The notes under the pieces are model-generated. The model searched no databases. It had not been told where the DNA came from and saw only the letters and a list, made by a program, of their open reading frames with translations. A DNA stretch of 64,000 bases from Buxus sempervirens (lineage: Eukaryota > Streptophyta > Magnoliopsida > Buxales > Buxaceae): NCBI GenBank assembly GCA_947561395.2, contig OX387184.1:40600766-40664765 (forward strand), in the 5' to 3' direction. The translations under genes and the position numbers were made by a program. Positions 55,537 through 64,000 of the stretch are shown here, piece after piece; the first letter of the stretch is position 1, and each line of letters begins with the position of its first letter.

Positions 55537-57522
55537 TCAACCCAACTATAGAAGGTAACATCAACTCAACCGTAGGAGATAAAACAAGAAATTCATTTTA
55601 TAAACCAAAGATAATTTTTTTAAAGAAAAACATACTTAAAACCATGATTCAATCTTCAAACAAGCTTCATCGATGTAGAAACACTCAATCCATACTTTAT
55701 TAGTAATATAAAACCGTATAGTGCGTAATGGCATACCAAAGTATTCAATGCTTTAACATCCAAATCATAAGCTCAACATTCAAAAATCTTGTATAAAACA
55801 TTTCTGATCAATTCTACAACTTGAAACACATATAAATTTAACTTTTGCAATTGCTAGAATCAACCAAATCAATTTAAAACAAAGTTTGGAACCCAAAACT
55901 CTCTTTGAAACCAAAACAAGGCCTATTTTAGTAAAACGTACCCAAAATCCTACATAATTTTTATAAAATTATTCGGCCACTAAAAACAACTCGTAAGCGC
56001 CAAAAACTTATTTGTACATATGTTGAATTTTTCCAAAAATTATTTTATAATCAAGTTCTAGGTAAATTTCCCAAAATCAGAAAATCTGGGTTGGGCGCTC
56101 GACAGGGCGCTCTACTCTTTGTGTCTAGCGGTCTACCAAAACAAAACAGATAAAACGGACGCTCAAGCGGTCGTGTTGAGTAGTTGATAATAGAAGTAAT
56201 ATAGGTGAAATGCTTGACAAGGTCGCTTGAGCGACTTGTCAGGAGCTCACCCAATTGCGGCAAAACCTAGAAATCCGATTTCTGTAATTTTTCTCTTTGA
56301 ATCCTTTAAATCATGATTCCAACAATTCAAACCACTTCTAACACGTCTTATATCATATATAAATCGTATTAAATCATTCTAAACAAATCAAAGCACATAT
56401 TTACTACAAATCTAAATCAAAATCTTAGAAAATCAACACTAGAAAGCATACTTAACAAATTTCATAAACCCATCTAAGATCATTCAAACCCACGAAATCT
56501 ACTGTATAAAATACATGGTTTCGTATCTCAAATTATCATATATTAATTCCAGATCAAACTCAAATGATTAAACCTAAAATCATGCAACGATAAAACAAAA
56601 CAGGATGTTACTACTTGCTTCAAAACGCAAAATCCTTCTCTTCAAGTTACTGTCGAGATTTTGCTACTATCATACCCCTTTAGAGACCTCAAAACACCAT
56701 CTCCACCATTCAGATTGAAGCTCCACCAGATGTGAACAAAACCGCCAAGTTTGAGGCCGATCCAACGGTTGAATCTTTCTAGATCGCACTTTGATGAACG
56801 CTGATCAGAAATTTCTGCAGCACCTTCTCTCTATTTCCCATATGTGAGCTCTCTTTTCTCATCATTTTCCTCTATATGATTGGATTAAAAGAAACCCTAA
56901 CTCCTCTCTAAAGCCTCCCTTTTATAGGCTCACCCAAAATAGAAGTCCTAATAAGGTTTGGAAATTTTCTAACCCCACTAGGATTCTTAATCTTTCACAA
57001 CTCCTCCTTCTAATTCTTTTCTCTTAATTCTAAATAAGAGAAATTTCTATTTTTCCTAATTTTGGTGCTAATTATTTCCCTTATTTGTAAATATTTCAAA
57101 GACTCCCCAAAATTCCTCTTTTCTTCAACTTAAGGCCCATAATCAACTATAATTACTAATATGCCATTTTCCCACTTATTAAGCTATAAATATCATTGTT
57201 AATAATCAATTTAAACCCAACTTAGGTCTAACATAATTTCTCAAGTCTATTAATCTATTTAATTATTTACCAATAATTAGTAGGAATTGACCAAAATACC
57301 CTTCTCTTGATAATCTCATATCTACCCATTGGATTTCTTCTAAAATTTCCAAATTTATTCTCCTTATTATTCTTAATCATTTATATATTCTGAATGGATG
57401 GAAAGTGCCCCAAATCAAATGCTATATATTTAATCTCCAATTTATTTCGATAAATTCATTAATATTCTAAATATTCATATTTAATTCGCTTTATTTATTT
57501 GCTAAAAATTCGGGGTTTTACA

Positions 57523-58350
57523 CCACTCTTCCCAGTTCAAATTTAAACATGTTGTAACTACCTATGGCATGATATCTACTAGAGTGGGCTGTTCATCTAA
57601 ATGGGCCCCACAAATTAGCTACACGCATAGCACGTACAATCCCCTAGTTGGAGTAAAAAGGAAAATGAAAATAAGAAAAATGAGAAGAAGATAGAAAGGG
57701 GACCTTTGAAGGAAAAAAAAAGGCTTGAAAGATAGAGGTGAGTGAAAAAAAAAGGTGGTACCATTCATGACTCGAATATCCAAAATGTGTACAACTTAAA
57801 AAAAATAAATGACTTAAACTAAACTTGACCTCAGTAAGCCAATTGCTTGCAGAGGCATGGCCTAGGCTTTAAAGATCTCGTATCTTTAAAATTAAATTAT
57901 ATTAAAATTAAAATATCAAAAATTAAAAAAACAAGAAAAGGAAAATAAAATTGATAAAACTTACAGCAAGGAAATAGAGAAAACCAAAGAAGCACTGTAA
58001 TGGAAATGAGGAACAATAAAACTATGTAATAAATGAGTTATCCTAAGGAATAAACAATTAATAATATAAACTTTGAATAAAGAATAAACAATGAATAAGG
58101 TAAAATCTAGAGACTTAGGGAATTAAGCAATAATCCAATTTCATATTATGAAGAGGAATATAAGATGATTAAATCTGGAAATTTTGGAAGAAATCCAATG
58201 ATTGGATGTGGTTAAATCAAAGAAAGGGTAGTTTAGTTAATTCCTAGGGGTATGGTGGTGTGGCATCATAAGGGATTATGAATTCTAAATCCTCATATGC
58301 ATGGGAGAAAGAAAGGACTTTGAGTTAGATTATAAAGTTGCATGCATAGA
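57523..58350. other. Spacer between A3 and A5, no gene seen
   Basis: About 830 bp of AT- and purine-rich sequence; no frame, inverted repeat or LTR terminus recognised. It holds the right TSD of A3 and the left TSD of A5 (58346-58350, ATAGA). Confidence 0.55.
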
Positions 58351-61300
58351 TGTAACACCCCGAATCCAGGTCATTTTTTTTCTCATTTTGAGTCGGATCA
58401 AGGCATTAACTTGTGGTACATTACAATCAGTTCAAATATAAGGAAATAAAGAACTAAGATTTATCAGAGTGCTAAGAAGCTCAAATCATTTATTAGAAAC
58501 TGAATCTCCCTATTACATCAATTAATCAATTGAAAGGCAGCTACAAATTTGACTAACTCATAAATCCTTCTAGATCCCCTACTATTAAGATCCTAATAAA
58601 ACAAATACAACTATATAAAAGGTCCTACACTTGTCTTTAGGATTTTCTAGACGTCAACCCATTACAGTTTAACCCGGGGTGCCCTCTCCAAGATGACTTA
58701 AAAATAGAATATAAAGTAGGGGTGAGATACGAATATCTCAGTAGGTAATACATGCATGCTAGAAACAGTTTATATATAAAATTAATCATTCATGCACGAT
58801 AAAACAATCGGGTAGTCACGGTCGATAATAAGAACGAGTAATCACCGGGCAAAACCAACATTTATTCAGTGCTTGAAATAAAGAGAGTTTATTTAAATGT
58901 AAATCATGTCATTCATAATTAATAGTGAATTTCAATCTGATAATAACATTCTCTCATGTAGGATGCAATCACGTAGTAATCACATCTACCCTACATGAGG
59001 TCTCTCCCGCAGGAGTCATCATATCTCACCCACAGGTGATCACATCTCACCCGCAGGTGGTAATCACATATATCTCCCTTGTGGGATACAATCACATAAT
59101 GATTAAATCTTCCCCACAAGAGGTCACATCTCTCCCGCAAGAGGTCACATATCTCCCCTGTGGAATGCAATCCAATCAGGATCACATCTCCCCCAACAGG
59201 AGGTCTCATCTTACCCGCAGGTGGTCACATATCTCTCCTGTGGAATGCAATCCAATCAGGATCACATCTCCCCCAACAGGAGGTCTCATCTCACCCATAG
59301 GTGGTCACATATCTCCCATGTGGGATGCAATTCAATTAGGATCATATCTCCCCCAACAGGAGGTCTCATCTCATCCGCAGGTGGTCACATATCTCCCCTG
59401 TAGGATGCAATCCAATCAGGATCACATCTCCCCCAACAAGAGGTCTCATTTCACCCGCAGGTGGTCACATATCTCCCCTATGGGATGCAATCCAATCAGG
59501 ATCATATCTCCCTCAACATGAGGTCTCATCTCACCCGCAGGTGGTCACATATCTCCCCTGTGGGATGCAATCCAATCAGGATCACATCTCCCCCAACAGG
59601 AGGTCTCATCTCACCCGCAGGTGGTCACATATCTTATCCGCAGATGGTAAGAATCTCTTATAGCCATCATGGCATCCAATCCACAGTCCAAATTATATTT
59701 TGAGTATTCATAACAACTTGAACCCAATCAGTTTATAATTCAAACCTTATTCAACGATTAGTTCATTAGTCTGTAGTTACACTAACTGGGTATAATTATG
59801 GGATAATCAAAGTATTAGATGACTCGAGTGATTAGAGGTAGTGACGGGGTCAATTGAGGTAACTTCGAGGTTATGTAAAGTTATAAAGTAATGTAAAGGT
59901 AAAGTTTAGGGGTAATAAGATAATTACTATTTACTTACGTTTAGGGACAATATGGTTCTTGCTATTTATAAAGTAGTTCAGGTAAAATTTAGGGATGGGG
60001 ATATAATATAATAAAGTGTGTATTAATTTTTTAGTGAAACTTAGAGTAGACCAATTCAATTACTAATGAGGCCTAACGGTAAATAGGGTTCTTTCTCCAA
60101 TGTCTTTAAGGTAGTTCGACTGGGTTGAGTTTCGGATATAAAGTCCCTATTTGTAGAAATCTGGTTACTGATATATAATTCAATGTATCTTAATTAATTA
60201 CTCAAATTTATAGAGGTTTATCTGTATTACTTAGAATTTCTTATTTAAGATCAAGTTTAGGCAACTAATTACCTAAAATAATTTCCTATTTATTTTTCTA
60301 CCAAAACAGGGTATTTGATAATTTATTTTGGTCTTAAAACTTCTTAATTAATGATTAAAATTGACTAAAAATAGTTTGGAATTGAATCAGGGTTTGAAAT
60401 TATGAAATTCTGCATTTTCTGGTTAGAGCGCTCAGGATTGCTCAGGATCACCTGGGCGGTCTAGGGTCAGCGGTAGTTCAAAATAGATCGCCGACAATAA
60501 GCCAGGTAGCGGTCTCGAGTGCTCTCAATTTTTCAACGAGCGCCTGGGAGCGCCGAGGGTCGCTGAGCACAGTAAGCTCGGCGGTCTCCCAAAAACAAAC
60601 ATACAATGTTTAAAAATCCGATTTTTCATGTCCAAGATGATTCTAACATAATTATAAGATTGATATCAAACTAAATACATGTATATAAAACACTAAAACA
60701 TGCAATAGAGATTAAACATGTACGAGAACACAAAAACGCTCGATAAAACAGTGCTCCCTACCTGATTGTGCGAGTTCTGATTCTTCTTCTGAATAGAAAC
60801 CCTTCTTCTCTTCTCAAACACAGAATAACACTCTTAAGGCGATGAAGAATGCAAGACAGATGTTCCTTCTTCTCCTTTTCTTCTTCAATCTTTCTCTCCC
60901 TTTCGTTTTTCCCCTTCGGCCGTTGAATACCCCAAACCAATTACAATACGATGGAACATACGCTTAACATTCCTCTAGGGTATAAACCCTATTCTTTTAT
61001 ACCCCACGATCCTACGCAACACACATTAGACAATCATCCAATTAGAACACAGTTTCAGATTTACTTAATTCTTACCTCGATCTACCACGATCCAACGGTC
61101 AGATTTTCCGCCACTCTCCTGATCTCCTCTATCAGTGCGATCATCTATAATTATAATTAATATCCTTCAATAAAATTCTCATCTCCTCGACTTAAGGCTC
61201 TAAATCGACTATATTTATCATCATGCCCTTATTCCACTTATCAAGGTATAAATATCATTATTAATATGAAATCTGAACCCAACTTAAATCTATCATTATT

Positions 61301-61513
61301 TCTCAAGTCTATTAATAACTTAATTTATTTATTTACCAATAATTAATATGAATTAGCCAAAATACCCTTCCCTTGATAATTTACATCTACTCACTCGATT
61401 TCTCCTGAAATTTCTAAGTTTATTCTCTAATTTATTTTGACAAATATATGGACATTCAAGATATTCATATTCAATTATTATTTATTTATTTACTGAAAAT
61501 TCAGGGTTTTACA
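58351..61513 (-). mobile_element. Solo LTR A5 (TSD ATAGA)
   Basis: The plus strand is TGTAACACCCCGAATCC...AGGGTTTTACA, 3163 bp; perfect TSDs ATAGA lie at 58346-58350 and 61514-61518. TATA box (minus TATAAAAG) at 60994-61001. Hairpin TGAGAT..ATCTCA at 58723-58740. Minisatellite 58960-59650. CG-rich palindromic block (GAGCGCTC, GAGCGCCTGGGAGCGCC) at 60426-60592. Close to A3 in its first 150 bp. The 198-codon frame 58925-59521 is a by-product of the minisatellite. Confidence 0.9.
58960..59650 (+). repeat. 80-bp minisatellite in LTR A5
   Basis: About six full units of roughly 80 bp from 59140 to 59640 (GGTCACATATCTCCCCTGTG, GGATGCAATCCAATCAGGAT, CATCTCCCCCAACAGGAGGT), preceded by shorter, more diverged units. 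It sits at the same place in the LTR as the 30-bp array of A3. Confidence 0.9.
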
Positions 61514-61552
61514 ATAGATAGAATAGGATTCTAATTTTGGGCGTGTGATTAA

Positions 61553-63954
61553 CGTAAGATCCCGAATTTTTGGATAATAATTAAGGCATAAATAAATAAA
61601 TTAAAATAGGGGTATGAATAAAGTGGAGATAAAAAAATGGGAATTTAGAGGATTAATAATCTAAATAAATAATAATTTTAAAATAAAAGAGAATTTTGAA
61701 AGGAAATCAATCTAGGAGGATAAAAGGGTATTTTAGTAAATTCCAAATGGATCAATTAATGAATTTAATCATTAGATAATTAAAAGATTTGGAAAATAGA
61801 AAAATAAATTTGATTGGGTTAGGTTTGAAATTAAATAGCAATAATTATGGCCTAAAAGAAGAAAAAGGACAACTTGGTAATTATAATTAATTAGTGGCTT
61901 TAATTTGGAGAAAAAGTGATTTAATACTGTGTTTAGGTAATATTTAGAAATACGCATTAAATTATGGACGAAAATTCATTTAAAATTAGGGTTTCTTTTA
62001 AAGGAGGTAGTAAGGAAAGGTGAGAGAGAAGGGTTCATTCGTTGGAGTAAAATAGAGAGAGAGAGAGAGAGAGAGAGAAGACAAGATTTTAGAAGAGGGG
62101 CTGCTGCAGAAACCTCCGACCAGCACCCATCAAAGTTAGATCGGGAGAGATTCACCCGTCAGATCGCTCTCAAATTTGGAGGTTTTGTTCATGACTAGTA
62201 GAGCTACAATCTGAACGGTGGAGATCTTGTTTGGGAACCCTAGGATGATGCGATAACAACAGAAATTTGGAATAAATTCCGGATTCATTGAGAAGATGGA
62301 TTTAATGTATTAAGGAAAGTAGCAATCACTTGAAAATTGGAGGAACTACATGTTTTCTGTGTTTTGATTGGTTTCTGATTGATTTGATTAGATTAAAACA
62401 TGTTTCATGAATACGTTTGTTTTTCCTCGATAGGTTTTTGTGTTTTTAAAAGGAAAAGTAAGAAAGTATTGATGAATATAGGTTTGATCTTTGTAGATGT
62501 CCATAAATTTGCAATTAATTGATACAAATAGATTTAAATTGAGGTGTAGGAATTGATGGAATTTAATTTGGCATTAAAACTAATAATTTGGAGCAATGAA
62601 TGCAAATGGGTGTCTTAAAGGGCAAGGTTTTGGAAATAGTAGATTAGATTTAGTTAAACATGAATTTGGAGAGTAGAACCAATTCTTAAATTCCAATATG
62701 GGTCTGTGTGATTTGCTGAAAGTGAAGAATAACAGAAATTACAAAATGTAATACCTTAGGCGTTAAATACAGAAGTTGGGCATTAATAGGTAATTTAATT
62801 AGAGAAGTTTAAATCAAGACTTAGGAATCTTATTATTAATTATGAATGTGAAATACAACTTGTGAAAAACTTAATAATCATGGTTCACGTACAATAATAT
62901 TCATGAAATATGATTTGGAAATTTTATTCATGTTTTTGATTGTGTTTTCTCAATGGGATTGATTTCGGGTTAAGAAGATTGAGACATGAATAATACTTGA
63001 GAATGACATATGATAATTGATTTTTGAATTATTATAATTGAGATTATGGATTATGAAATTGTGTATGTGGATTTGTAAATTAATAAATGGTAATATGTGT
63101 GAGTTGTGTCTAGTGGGCATAGCTGTATATGGATCCATAGGCAAAGCTAGATAGTGGAGGGGTACTTATTTTGGGTTGATCACTCCCATTTGCGCTCGCT
63201 CTTCCTTTGCAAGTTAGTTTGCATTTGGGGGGTCTTCATGTCTGTAGGGTCTCATTTCGAGCCTTTATATTGCTGGTGAGTACCATGTATGTGCGGATAA
63301 GCGGCCATCTCCATGTATTGATTCAGGTGTTGCATGTTGGTGGTTCGTGCCGAACTCTGTGAGTTTCGTGTGCAATAAGTCAATGTCTAGCCCTCTTACT
63401 GTTAGATTAAGATCGGGTTGGAGGATTTTACTAGCTTCGCTCATAAGTAACATGGTGGCATATCGATGAAGAGTATTTGTTCAAAGACTTATCTTGCTTC
63501 ATGAGTCCTGTGATGTCACATGTGGTTTTGTGTATATTTTATTATTTGTCTTGGAATATTTACATGAATTTGATTTAATTGCCTTTGCCTTGTTTTATCG
63601 ATCTACCTCATGACTATTTTATATAATAAACTGTTTAATTGCATGCACCTTGCTACTTGTTGAGATTTATATCTCACTCCGTTTTCTCCTATTTTTCAGG
63701 TATGCTTGAAGAAATCGTCAAGTTTGGGGTAGTGTACTCATGGGTAAAATTGTGGTTATTACCATAGAACAAGTTCAGAATAAAGTGATTCTTATTGTAA
63801 ATTAATTTGATTAAATTGAATTAAATATTCTATGCTCCCAATTGTACTCTGATATAAATAAAAGTTTTAAATTCTGCATAAATTTTAGTTTGTTCTGACC
63901 AAATTTTTACTAACACTCCAGGTTTGGTTGTTGAATCAGATTCGGGGCGTTACA
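61553..63954 (+). mobile_element. Solo LTR A6, plus orientation
   Basis: Starts CGTAAGATCCCGAATTTTT (TG changed to CG) and ends GGGGCGTTACA, 2402 bp. The flanks ATTAA and ATTGG match only 3 of 5, so there is no secure TSD. Reading in the opposite direction to A1-A5, it matches their 3' parts: TGAGAT..ATCTCA hairpin at 63661-63676, TTTTTCAGGTATGCTTG near 63694, GCAAGTTAGTTTGCATTTGG near 63208, and the block TAGTGGGCATAGCTGTATAT near 63110. A GA microsatellite lies at 62050-62078. Begins 39 bp after A5. Confidence 0.72.
62050..62078 (+). repeat. (GA)n microsatellite in A6
   Basis: About 13 uninterrupted GA units in the LTR, near its presumed transcription start. Confidence 0.95.
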
Positions 63955-64000
63955 ATTGGTTTGGTTGCACATGACCCAACTAGTAAATATAAACTTAAAA

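Larger units (their letters stand above)
52415..57522 (-). mobile_element. Solo LTR A3, split by A4 (TSD CCACT)
   Basis: The pieces are 52415-53387 and 55537-57522. The plus strand is TGTAACGCCCC...GGGGTTTTACA; perfect TSDs CCACT lie at 52410-52414 and 57523-57527. The LTR is about 2.96 kb without A4. TATA box TATAAAAG on the minus strand at 56919-56926. CG-rich palindromic block 56090-56245; TGAGAT..ATCTCA hairpin 52783-52799; 30-bp minisatellite 52925-53215. No coding sequence. Confidence 0.88.

Noticed and set aside
58925-59521. 198-codon frame with repeated histidine/serine-rich units
   Set aside because: It translates the 80-bp minisatellite of LTR A5; the neighbouring units are also open in other frames and no start, domain or gene context supports it.
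63955-64000. TSD for solo LTR A6
   Set aside because: Flanks ATTAA and ATTGG agree at only three of five bases and the first LTR base is mutated, so the pair was not accepted as a TSD.

Overview
The window is plant nuclear DNA, AT-rich and about 85% LTR retrotransposon. It carries one ordinary intron-containing gene, long solo LTRs of 2-3 kb, and nested insertions with 5-bp target-site duplications (TSDs). An angiosperm, probably a eudicot, is the natural reading; the species cannot be named from the sequence.

Layout. 1-2050: reverse-strand LTR cut by the window edge. 4203-6307 (-): five-exon GDSL esterase/lipase gene, the only host gene seen. 7218-8011: long-inverted-repeat element filled with a minisatellite. 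8380-11621: solo LTR A1. 11801-40770: a nest in which solo LTR B1 contains solo LTR B2 (12249-35795) and solo LTR C (37102-39539), and B2 contains a 20,988-bp gag-only retrotransposon array (12652-33639). 41000-48627: solo LTR A2 holding solo LTRs B3 and D. 49113-52398: solo LTR E. 52415-57522: solo LTR A3 holding A4. 58351-61513: A5. 61553-63954: A6. Eight solo LTRs have perfect 5-bp TSDs and three more match at 4 of 5.

The array is LTR-internal-LTR-internal-LTR with a period of exactly 9583 bp and three 1822-bp LTRs. One near-perfect TSD flanks the whole. Each internal region has a primer-binding site, a 559-codon Gag ORF of Ty3/Gypsy Tat/Ogre type, a polypurine tract and no pol. It is therefore a non-autonomous 'TR-GAG'-like element that must be moved in trans.

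The most interesting content is RNA structure in that element. (1) The gag leader holds 24 short hairpins with a nearly constant loop (GCCTYTGAA). Their stems exist in four different sequences, each self-complementary: CTGAAA/TTTCAG, GTCTAAAA/TTTTAGAC, GTCTATAA/TTATAGAC and GTTGGAA/TTCCAAC. Paired stem changes of this kind indicate selection for the fold. (2) Near the 3' end two further hairpins share a 20-nt loop (19/20 identical, containing the palindrome GAGCTC) on unrelated stems. (3) A consensus splice donor in the LTR and an acceptor just before gag would remove the hairpin array and all upstream AUGs from a gag mRNA while the genomic RNA keeps them. (4) The B/D/F LTR lineages and this element carry clusters of short CCG/CGG palindromic words; the word differs between families but matches between the two distant clusters of one element. 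Together these suggest an unreported RNA-recognition layer for trans-mobilised, gag-only elements.
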